Shown here one piece after another: positions 18,791 to 30,200 of a stretch of 64,000 nucleotides of DNA (position 1 is the stretch's first letter; every line of letters begins with the position of its first letter). The translations under genes and the position numbers were made by a program. The DNA is taken from the NCBI GenBank assembly GCA_949752745.1, contig OX457025.1, forward strand, positions 95,917,804 to 95,981,803, written 5' to 3'. This DNA is from Protula sp. h YS-2021. Its lineage: Eukaryota; Annelida; Polychaeta; Sabellida; Serpulidae. Under the pieces are notes generated by a model, which worked only from the letters and a program-made list of their open reading frames with translations, ran no database searches and was not told where the DNA came from.

Positions 18791-19846
18791 ACTTGACAAG
18801 CTGTTAGCTTGCAAGGGTTATATGAATTTGTGCCAGCAGTCGTTCGTCCTTTTTTTTTTTTTTTTTGGCAGTTTTCCGATTTTTTGTGTCTTCTTCTCTG
18901 GCACTATGGGCCCTAGGACCATGAAGCTTGATCTGAACGTGTGCATGTCACTTTTTATTTTTGTCTTCGATTTCGTTTTCTTTGTTAAAATGCCATGTGA
19001 AAAGAGTGTATTTTTTGTAAGTGCGGAGCATTTAACGTACAGCACAGAATACCACACAGTTGCTCAGCTTTGTGCGAGCTCTTACTGCGTAAACAGATAA
19101 CACAGCGTATGCCTGATCACCTTAAGGCCGCTTTACACGGCAGGGCATGCTCAAATCAAAAACTCCCGAGCAAAGCGTACATCGAAATTCAGGGAGTTTA
19201 TACAGTGAGGCAGCGAATTCCTTAATTATCACATAACGACATTTTAATGGCCAAGCTGCCCCACTTACCTCGGGGTTCAGTTGAAAATAGCTCCTTTCCC
19301 TCTACTTTTAATGGCTTTAAGCAACTGGCCTGGCACTCACTTATCGGTAAATCTCTTTCATGTGGTCTGATTAGCATATCTGTGCTCACGAAAAAAATAG
19401 GACGGGCTCTATTTCCGCGAGCTTGCTGCGTGACGGCGGATGGGTCATAAAAAAATCATAAAAACTTTGTGTTTACACGATACAGCTTGCTGCCATGATC
19501 ACGCCCATGCAGCAAAAACGGATCGTGTAAAGCGGGTTTAAGTCGACAAAAAGTAAACACTACTCGGCTTATAAGACGTATTCAAGCTGTGTTGTTTGCT
19601 AATAGATATAGCTGGTATTAAGTTATCAATCTATAGAGTTTTTTTTCTTGACAGTGGTCCGATTTTTTAGAATATTATAAGCCGCATACATGCTGTGCCA
19701 TAAGCTCTGTACATAGTTGTATAACACACTGTATGCATGTTGTAAAATATTTTATATTATTCAAGAAATAACCATTGAAGGAAGTATTTTTGCGTGTTAA
19801 TTTTTATCAAGTGTTTAACAATTCCCTAGCGAAATGTGGTTCTAGT
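18789..19846 (+). mobile_element. Helitron-like element, family 2, copy 2, interrupted by a MITE
   Basis: Homologous to 9641-10161 from CACTTGACAAGC to the CTAGT end (19842-19846). The terminal palindrome is decayed on one side (ATTCCCTAGCGAAAT). It sits in unit A where unit B (about 45250-45275) has uninterrupted flanking sequence. A 412-bp MITE splits it. Confidence 0.7.
19126..19537. mobile_element. 412-bp MITE with TTAA target duplication
   Basis: Ends GGCCGCTTTACACG and CGTGTAAAGCGGGT are inverted (12 of 14 match) and flanked by TTAA (19122-19125, 19538-19541). The homologous Helitron copy at 9641-10161 has the empty site, CCTTAAGCCAACAAAAACC with a single TTAA, so the duplication is demonstrated rather than guessed. 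TTAA duplication suits piggyBac or Kolobok. No ORF. Confidence 0.85.
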
Positions 19847-20084
19847 TTTATTGTAGTATTTAGTTATTAAAAACCTTAACAATTCAGGACTGTTGATGAA
19901 GTGTTAACGATCTTAAACCTTTCTACACAATTTGTTTACTTTTATTTAAAAACAAAACCTATTGGGTAATAATTGACCAATCTAAATTTACCTTTTAAAA
20001 GAGCGTTTTCAGAAGTTGTCGAAATGAACTTTATAGCGATGTATTTCTTTCAATTCTGCAGGGTGTGTTACTTTATTTTTCGCT

Positions 20085-23050
20085 TTTAGCCCAGCTTACA
20101 GAAGCAGGGGCTATGGCAGTCGTTGAAAGTATGTGCGTATGTAAGCTTTTAAGTTGAAAAATCATATCTCCTCCTAGGTTTTTTAGCCTTAATGTTTTGA
20201 GATTTTAGTTTATTATAGCGGACATAAGTACCTACCTGGCTATTGCGTTTTCTGACGATTTGTCAAAAATTGGCAGAAATATTGGCCCAAAACAAAACTT
20301 CTCAAAAATGTATTTCTTCCTAGGAATTTGGTGGAAACGTCCCAAAAATTTGGTGTAAGACAGGGTGAATAAGTATCCATCTGGCATATACTTTTAGCAG
20401 TTCGCCTACAATTTATGAAAATATTGGTGAAAAAACCTTTTTTGTAAAATCTTAACTATCTCCAGGAAAATAGTCTTACTGTCTTGAAATTTTAAGTAGC
20501 AAGTGTTACTATTTATCTGGCTATCACTTTTTTTGGTGATTTGCCAAAAATTGGTGAAAATTTTGGCGCAAAATCAAATATTTTTCAGTAAAATCTTGAC
20601 TGACTGCTGAAAAATAGCCTATCTATCTTGAAATTTTAGGTACCAGGCGTTACTACCTACTTGGCTATTACTTGTTTTTTTTTTTTTTTTTTTTTTTTTT
20701 TTGTCAATTCGCCAATAATTGGCGAAATCAGTGGTGAGAACCAATTTTTTTCGTAAAATCTTAACTATCTCCAGGAAAATAATCTTACTGTCTTGAAATT
20801 TTCAGTGAGAGTAGCAAGCGTTACTACTGATCTAGCTATTATTGTTTTGTGATTCGCCAAAAACTGGTCAAAATTGCGACGACAAACCCCCAAAATTTAC
20901 TAAAATTTTAACTAGCTGCTGGAAAATAACTTTACTGTCTTACAATATTTGGTGAAGGTACCAGGCGTTATTATCTACCTAGCTACTTGTTCGTGGCGAT
21001 TGCCGAAAACCCAAAAATTTTCAGTAAATCGTTAAACAACTGCTGGAAAATTTCTTTTCTTTTCTTTGGACAAAAATTTGAAGAAAATCTTGGCGAAAGA
21101 CATAAAGAAATAGTAAATTTTTTAGATCTCCAGGCAGACAGTCTGAAAGTCCTGAAATATTAAGTAAAATCAACAGGTCTAACTGGCTGATACAATTTTT
21201 GGTGACTGGTAAAAAATTGGAGAAAATTTTTAAAAGAAAAATTTTTTAAAAGCCCATAAAATTTTAACTAAGTCCAGGCAAATGGTGTCACTGTCTTGAA
21301 ATTTCAAGTAACGGTATCAGGCAATATTACCAAACTGACTATTACTTTGCTGGGTGATTGGCCAAAAAATGGGCGAAAGTTTTTCAAAACATAAAAAAAT
21401 TATCAGCAACCTTAAATAACTCCATGAAAATGGTATAATTGTCTCGAAATTAGTAAAGGTAGCAAGCTTTACCACCTACTTTTTTACAGTAAAGTCTTGA
21501 CAAACACCATAAAAATCATCTGACTCACTTTAAATTTTATGAAAAGATAACAAACCTTCCTGCCTTACCGCTTGTTGCAATTTTGGGGATTGGTAAAACG
21601 TTGGTAAGCATTTTGGAGAAAAAAACCCAGCAAAATCTTAACGAAATCCGGGAAAATAGTCTCACTGTTATGAAAGCTTAAAGAAATGTAGCAGGCCGTA
21701 CTACCTAGCTGGCTGTCACAATATTTGGAGGCTGGCTAAAAACTGCCAAAATTTTGCCTAAAAGCTGAAAATATCAGTAAAATCACATCTCAAGGAAAAC
21801 AGTCTTACTATCTTGAAATTTTACAGGATGGTAGCAGACAATATTACCTTATTGGCTATTACTTTTTTGGTATTGGCCAAAAACTCAGAGAGAATTTTTT
21901 CGCACAACGAAAAAAAACACAGAAATATCTTAGAGATCTGCAGGATAATAGCCGCATTGTACGGTAATTTTAACTAACAGTAGCAGACTCTACTACACAA
22001 CTATCTTCTAGTTTTAAATAAAGATAGCCATCACTGGTACATAGCGAAAAATTGGTGAAAAACCAATTTCTTACTATAATCTTAACCAAATCCATTTAGA
22101 TAATCTTACCTTTCTGAAATTTTGAATTAGTTCAGCGGATATTCGAAAGTACTTTGCTGTTGTTTCTCTCACTCTTTTGTTTGTGATTCGCCAACAATTG
22201 TCCAAAATTTCGCGAAAAAGCACTTTTCTGAAAAATGTTAACTAACGCCAGAAAAATGACCTATTTGCTTTGCAATGTTGTGTAACAGTGGCACACATTA
22301 CCACCTAGCTGGCTATTACTTGTGGGGTAATTCGTATGTGACGTATTTCCTCTATGGCTTCAATGGAAACGAGCACTTAAGTGTCCACCTGTCTTTTTTT
22401 TTGGCTATTTGACAAACATTGGTTGAAATATTTGCGATAAAACGCAGGAATTATTGCATAAATGTTCATTACTGTTTTGGTAATTGGCCCAACATTGGCT
22501 GAAATATTGGCAAAAAGGCATTTTTACCTAAAAATATTAACTAGCGCCAGAAAAATAACCTCATTGTCTTGTAATTTTATGTAATAGTGGCACAAATTAC
22601 TATCTACATGGATACTTTTTTGATAATTCGCCAGAAATTGGCATAAATATTGGTCAAAACGTAATTAAAAACTTATCCTCCTATTCTTTCAATGGAAACG
22701 TGTGCATAAATGTCCATCTAGCTATTATTTTTTGGTTCTTCGCCACAATTTGGTCGAAATGTTGCCGATAAAACGTTTTTTCGTAAAATCTTAACCAACT
22801 CCAGAAAAATAGCCTTACTGTTTTGAACTTTACGTATAGGCAGCATTATATTGATTGAAGGTAGTGGTGAACTCTGTCTGTCTGTCCTCCTTGCATTGTT
22901 TTTTTATTTGATGATTCGAAAGAAATTGGCCGAAACACGTTGCGATTATTTTTGGGCTATTCGGCAAAAATTGGCTGATATATTGCCAGTAAACCATTAA
23001 AATCTTGACTGACGCCATCCTTCCTGTCTTACAGGCTATACTTATATGCC
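20085..23050. repeat. Degenerate tandem array, about 150-bp units
   Basis: Roughly 19 diverged units share, in order, AAAATCTTAACTATCTCCAG, GAAAATAGTCTTACTGTC, TTGAAATTTTAAGTAGCA, GCGTTACTACCTACCTGG, CTATTACTTTTTTGG and GCCAAAAATTGGCGAAAA. Example unit starts are near 20450, 20592, 20757, 20908, 21255, 21412 and 21640. No long ORF. It is either an old satellite or the interior of a larger element; no inverted termini were found. Confidence 0.8.
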
Positions 23051-25510
23051 ATAAATTTTGACATCAGCATTCATGAGCTGGGGCATTGCCCACGGACCTT
23101 CTTGTTATTGATTTAGGATAGCTGACATCAATCCATAAAATTGAGAAGTCCTAAGCATTTACGAGGCATTGTCACAGTTCCGCCCTTGCGTTTAGAATTT
23201 TGACCTTGACAACAGCAAAATCAATTTTCTCAGTTTACGGGTCGACCGCGCATTCATCGGGCACAAACAAAGTGTACTTGTCATTGAGTTTGAGTTTGCT
23301 GATGTTTTGTTTTCAGCTATTTACCATTAAGCTATTTACTTATTTCTTGAGGCATAACACTTAAATTTCTTACGAAAACCCAAGTTTCTCACAAACAGCA
23401 CTGTGTCTATAAATGAGATAATCATCATCTACAAAGCATCATCAACTGACATATCATATAGTTCCTCAAGATCATCTCTGAACGAGTAGACTTTGTTGTA
23501 AAATCGATCGAGGAATACCTGTCTTAGCAACCAATAATCTGCCCTGATAAAATCTAGAAGTCTATAAATCCTCAAATCCTTCGGGACAACTTGGGATACG
23601 TTGGGTGCACTATCCCACTATCCCACGATATCAATGGTACAATTCCAAGGACTTTAAAAATTTTTTCCATTTTCTTCAATATATCCGGAAAAAAATTTGG
23701 TAGAGCTACCTTTATCGACTTTAAGCGGCCATTGCCAGTATTCCAGTGGAGGCGTATTTGGTAGATATGTGAATATTATTTTTGTGCGAGTGATGATAAA
23801 ATGGTATACACACAACAAAACACAAAACAACAACTTGCCTCAATCAAAAATGACACAATGAAACAGACCGTGTAAGTCAGCAACAAAGGTATTTAAAGCA
23901 AAAATTTAAACGTGCAAACTTGTTGAACCAGGCTTAGCAGAAGGACCCAAAACCAAAAAGCTCAACATACCAGAGCTGCAATGTTTTGAGGCATTTTCTG
24001 AGGTAATACTGCGAGTTCAAATGACCAATTTCGTGTTTCCAATTGCTTTTGATAGACAGAAAAACACAATTAATATGCGAGTAGTCAAAAGTGTACAGCC
24101 AGCACTGTTAAATACTTTTATTTGAATGAAGTCTGACCAAGAATGCTAATCTGATTAGTGCCTTAGTAAATAAACACCAGTATTGTGCGAGTAGCCATTA
24201 GTACGAAAAGGATGTAGTATTAAGAGCATATATTAATTTTATGAACAAGCGCAATTGGTGAAAAAGTCATATGAACTTTCCGGGCACCATTGTAGTGTAA
24301 ATAGCCTTCAATATGAAAGAATTTAGTATTAACGTAATATACCTCTTTGTATGTACACACCTGGCGTGCAATTGGCAATGAAAATCCCAAATGGTTTACA
24401 TAAAGAAAATGGATTTGTCTCAAAACTTCTGTGGTGCAAGCATCGAAACTCGCACCACAAAGTTATTGAGATTGCAAATGGCAATACAAACACATTTTAT
24501 TTATGAAGGGAATTTGCATGTCGGTATATAAAGCAAGAAAACCATTAGAATAAAGATGCAGCTAACTTTTTATTTCAATGCAGCTATACATAGTCACATT
24601 TGTGGTGCAAGTATACAAAGAAGCCTCAAAATAGTTTTTATTGCAATGCAGCTACACATAGTCACATTTGTGGCGCAAGTAGACAAAGAAGCCTGAAAGT
24701 AGTTTATAAATGAAAAGCACTTGTGGTTATTATCAAATATTAAACACAATATTAAATATCAAAAATATTTTTGCAAGGCTGCAAAAATTATTCAGGGGAC
24801 CTGAAATGAGCACCACCGTACTGATGTACAGTAAAATGTGGCCTTGAAATTAAACAAAAGTATTTTCTCCATTTTCTTTTCTCCATTGCCTCTTTACAAA
24901 TATAATTTTTATCCCTGTTTTTAATGAATTTGTGAGACATAATCACACTGCGAATCTCCACCATATGAAACACACTTCTGTGAGCCGTTGTGACTCACAC
25001 AGGGGTATTTCATTGGTAATTAAAACATAAGTTAATTAACATCGTTAACTTTCATTAAAACGTGAGTAGAGCATGTAGGAGTTATCGGAACCTATTACGC
25101 GAAAAATCCATGTATCATATTTATGGACTTAAAGTTTCTTTACATACAAAGTATTATATACAGTTATAATTGTTAATACTATGTCCTACCGAATAATATA
25201 TCCTGATTATCCTTGAATTATAACAGCGCATTCCAGACCACTCTACCCTACACATTATTTCAGCAGCGATGCCGCTACTTGTCAACAAAGGTACTTGTCA
25301 CCGGGTAACAAAAACCAACGGAAGATAACAGAACTGAACAATTATAACATATTATTTACCCATTAGAGAACAGAAGGATTGCTAATTAAAGCAGCCCCAC
25401 TAACATCTTTCAGCACCAATAGACCATGAAGCAATAAACGAAAGAAACAAAGAAAAAATATTCTAGATATATAGTTATTCGGATCATTATCTTAAGCATT
25501 TGTTGGCATT
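23050..25510. other. Intergenic, no gene seen
   Basis: A+T-rich, no coding potential recognised. It contains a tandem duplication of about 75 bp at 24575-24710 (units share CAATGCAGCTA, ACATAGTCACATTTGTGG and CAAAGAAGCCT). Confidence 0.6.
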
Positions 25511-26452
25511 AAGAGTTAAGTACACAAGATAAACATTTCCCAAAGTATCTCCGCTATTGCAACAGCAGCAGCAGTGCGGTAGCTAATGGAGGATTTCCAC
25601 ATCATTCCAAACACGATTATTTATTTATTCAGTTGTTTCATATTTTAATACAAAAATAACACTATAAATGACATATTTTGCGGTCCAAGATACGTTGCAG
25701 TGATAACAGGATACATTAATTAATGCAATGCGAGAATGCATTAATCCACCCCTACATAATGCACTCGTAATATTGCATTACGAATGCAATAAATATTGAT
25801 GCAAGTTTAAGGTTAAATGCCTATGAAACTTTCGTAAATAACAACCCTAATGTCATTGGAATAAATAGAAATCATAACGACATTTTATTAAATAATTATT
25901 CATTTTCATATCAGGTAAAAAAAATCCACTGCAAGATAATTAACTGCAAGGTATGAAAAAGATTTTACACTGAAAAGACCAAGAAAGAAAGATAACAAAA
26001 CGGTTAAGAATGACGTAATTCATGCCTCTTATGCAAATATACAGCTGTTTATAATTAGTAGTATCTATGCTTGATTTTCAGTAAGCCTGCGGAACACAAC
26101 GGTTTACTACATAACAAACCATCTATCGCAGAGGCTGGTCTTTGGGCAAGAACGTTAAATCACATTTTCATAACATTTACTTCAATCTACCAACTACAAT
26201 GTTTGCGTATTAAGTTATGGTAAAAGTATTACAAGATCACCCTAGTGAAGCCACACTAACTAATATATGAGCTTATTTTTAAATGTTAAATACACGCATC
26301 TTAAAAGTATTGCATATATTCATGAAAAGATACTTTAGATTACTTAAGCGGAAAGTAAACGGCTTTAAATGCGTGTTTTATCCTGGTTTCTAGTGTAACA
26401 GCAATGTTCAGACACTTTCATACTTTACTTTCACAGTCGTAAATGAGAAATG

Positions 26453-26795
26453 TAATAATAATAATGGTAGGTTTTTATATAGCGACTTTCCAGTTGAAGC
26501 AACTGCTCAAACCGCTTTACGTCAAGTTTCGAACATATATTAGTCAAATTTTATTAACCCAAGATTACTATTAATTCAACGTGCTCATACAGTGTTTCTT
26601 ATAGTCCCTATCTAATGCAGCTAAGTTGGCGCTTTACAATATTCCTAAGTAGAAAGGCAAAAAACTATATAAGCACATCGATATCCCTGGGGTGTAGCTA
26701 ATGTTGCGATTCCTAGCCATGAGAGGGAATCGAACCCCGACCTACAGCACCACATCGTTTGACTGTGTCAGCGGCTTTATCAACTCCGTCTCCCC
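26453..26795 (-). mobile_element. tRNA-derived SINE
   Basis: On the minus strand the head (26795-26720) has tRNA-like structure with a clear B box GGGGTTCGATTCC (reverse complement of 26724-26736) and a weak A box. The body contains GTAAAGCGGTTTGAGC, and the element ends CTATATAAAAACC then a short ATT-rich tail. It sits downstream of P450 copy B; the matching place after copy A (about 7405-7412) lacks it. Body and tail resemble molluscan tRNA-SINEs, but I do not name the family. Confidence 0.65.
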
Positions 26796-27205
26796 TATTG
26801 ATATTAACAATCCAATTGCAGACAATGTTCGATGCTATAATAAACTACCTCAAAACATTTGAATGGCATTGTTTTGACTCTCAAATTCTGCAAAAATTTA
26901 TATATATAAACGGTACTTTCAGTCCACTGGCTAAATTTTCAAAGATAAACTTTCATAGAACAACACTACAGGAATGGTATTGTTTTGGAGATTGAGTATT
27001 GGTCAAATCAACTTGTAGCCAAATTTTACAATATCTTAATTTTCAATTATAATCCAAGTAAATTCAATCAACAGGAAAAAATTCAATCCCTAAATTGTTA
27101 CATCCAATGACCGTCGATTTCCAGATGCCACGTTTCCAACCAAAGTATTAGCATAACAATATCATCAACGTGGAAACTATTAGCAGAGTCTAGACAGAGT
27201 TCAGT

Positions 27206-30200
27206 TCATATCTTTTCCGCAATCAATTCATAACGTGGTGGGATTAGATTGACAGCCAGCCTGGAGTCATCTATACCCGGAAGTGTTGCCATGTCGACGG
27301 CCTTGAACTTGAACCTTTGAAGAAGATTGGATGTAAATAGGAACAGCTCCATCTTTGCCAAATTGTCGCCCAGGCATTTCCTCCTTCCTGTAAAGTATAC
27401 AAATATTGGCCGAAACGTCTGAATAAACTTTGACAATCTATTGTTTTTAGCATGTGATTATGCGCATTATAATTAATTCGGATCACATTGCTCCTTTAAT
27501 AAATTCAAGTAAAATATTATATATATAATACTCACAATTGCAAAGTTTTGGTTTAAAAAGCAAACTTACTGATATGTTATTGTCCTGACCTGTTTTCGAG
27601 ATGGAAAAGATATTCAATACTGACAAAATGGTCCCTATTCACATTATTCCTGAATCTACAACTACTTCTTACTACTACTAAAATATTTCTGCGAAAATAC
27701 TACTACCTTAGTTTATATGTTAAATTTCAAATATTGCTTATACTATAGAATCTATTTTAATCAAATTTAAGTGACATAAAATCTGTTCTTAATGCGATTT
27801 CAAATTTGAAGTAAATCTAGAAGGCAGAATTTGATGTATGACTCAAAGTACCTTCTGATAGGATAAATACATAACTGATCAAGATTTTAAATGAAATTGG
27901 AAATTCAAATTGGTAAAGAAAATGCGTTTACAGTGAGAAAATATGTCTTCAGTCGCTGCCCTATACTCATATACAGCAACACCTGTCATTACTACTTGAC
28001 AACATGCTATGCTGGTTGGACACTTTTTGCCATGAATTAGTTTTTACATAAAGGTTTCGAACTTTTCGGACCATCTCTTTCCTATAATTTAAGCAACCTT
28101 TTCGCGAGAATACCACAGTCTCGTTTGGTTATGGCTTTTCTGTGCAGTTATTGTGTTAATATTTTATCATATTAATGAGGCGTTCTTGCTTTAAGAGATT
28201 CAGTCAAATGACTAACACCACAAAAATCCAATTTGCAGGAAATTGATTAAGGCAGTTTTTTGAAGGGTCATTAATTGGTTTATTGAGAAATAATTGCCAG
28301 TTACAAGGTATAACTAGTAACTCACATTTTGCTGCGGAAAAACTATCAGCATTATTTTCAATTTAAAATTACAGCAGCTTACACTAGATGAACATCTCGC
28401 ATTTTATTATTGTCATTTACCACGTCTTTTTATGAAGTTTTTTTATAATTCTGATGAAAAAAGACACTGAAAATGTGGATATATTTCAGTATATTAAATT
28501 ATTTTATTTTTTATTTGTTTTCTTTATTTTGTGGTCTGTGAGAGAGATATATAAAAGTATAATTTGCATACCAAATCCAAACGGCATAAAATTGTCTACA
28601 TTGGTTCTCAGGTTTCCCTCTTCATCTAGAAATCTCTTCGGTTGAAACTCTTTCGGATTGGGCCATAGTTTAGGATTCATGTGAACGGCATAAAAGTTAG
28701 TTATTACTATGGTGTCCTCTGGTATTGTGTAGCCGGCTAGGGTTGTTGTTTGAGCGGTGTTACGATGTCCTCCTAATGGAGCTAAAGAATGCAAGCAGAA
28801 CCACATAACTCTATAAAACAGTGTGTGGTGTCACTAAAACGCACTTTATGTACATATTTGGTATTCCTTTAAGACGTCCACTGGAATAAATATATAATAA
28901 CAAACATGAAGTAAGATAGAAATAGGTCTTAGATAAAACTCTTTGTATTTACCCGATAGAGATATACGTAGTGTTTCCTGAATAGTGGCTTGTAGGTATG
29001 GCATGCTTGGTTTGTCCTGCATGCACGGGACTCGGTCATGACCTACAACCTGATCACGCTAATAACATTATACGATATGGCAACAATTTATGTCAGCAAA
29101 TTCTTATTTTGTGATCAACTATTGAAGGAACAAATTCAAATCCAAATTTATAAGATGGTTTCACCTGGTATCTTCTCACACACCAGCTCATTTGACGTGA
29201 ATTATCAACTAGATTAACACAAAATCCCCAACTGAATTGTCTTGGTATTTACTGATATTCTAACATCTAAGGTGTTCATGTATTAAGGTATTAAGATATC
29301 AGAGTACATCGGTCATGATATATACATATACATATATATATATATGTTTGTATGTATGTGAACATAAGTGACGTACATCAAGTACTTCTTTGCGACATCT
29401 GTCCTGGATTTCGGGAAACTTTATGAAAAACAAAAACATCCACATCAAAGTTGTACTCGTTGATTCTGTACCGGCAAAAAACACGTCCATGATTGAGTGA
29501 AATATGTTCCCATCTGCAAAGCACGAAAGAACATAAAATGTTGACCATCAAGTCAGTATTCTTTTCGGTCAACAAGAACATATGTAGACAAGTTACAAAA
29601 AATGTTGTCTTATTTACTTATTATCTCATTAATGCCCCATAAGAAACCGGGGCACTATCTAGACACAGTTTTGTAACTGGTCAGTAGAATCCTTGTTGAC
29701 TTGAAAAAAGTCAATGTCTGTGAAATGTTATTCTTTTGAGAAACATTGAGTTAATACTAATCAATCTGGTAACGACATTTGAACAAGTTATATAACAAAA
29801 TACTGTAACATGACTTGGGTAAAGGCTGTGATCTGGTTGGTAAATTCCCAAGTCAATATTTTTCAATCTTGAGCTGAATGTCAAATTCGGTGGCTTTGAT
29901 GGTTGTTGTGAAACATCAATGAATTTTGCCGTTTTAAAACTGATTCGTTATCAACCGCTTCTGCACAGTAAAAATTTCATTCGGCGTGGACGATATGCTT
30001 GAACGAAAGGTATTGCTGGCTGGAAATCTGTTGAAAGGCAAACCTGAAAAAGCCTGATCTCTGTCGATTTGCTTCTCTGCTTCCAGGTACATATCTATAA
30101 AGTCCCGGATGTGATCTGGATCGAACGATTTCCTATGCTCGGCAATGCGTTTCTCCACAAACGCCTTTGTTTTTAAGCTACTGGCCAGCGTGAACAGCAT

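Larger units (their letters stand above)
7030..20100. repeat. Segmental duplication unit A (P450 copy A and its upstream region)
   Basis: Homologous in order and orientation to about 25.5-45.4 kb. Matching landmarks include the 3' region (7.1/25.6 kb), all nine P450 exons, the promoter minisatellite (15.8/33.2 kb), the stretch with GGTGTGTAAAA (16.45/37.77 kb), the TTTCGAGAA block (16.9/38.98 kb), AATATTACGGAAA (17.54/40.3 kb), CACCAGAATGG (18.17/44.52 kb), GTACAGATGACACAA (18.69/45.17 kb) and TTCTACACAATTTG (19.92/45.33 kb). Edges are approximate. Confidence 0.8.
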
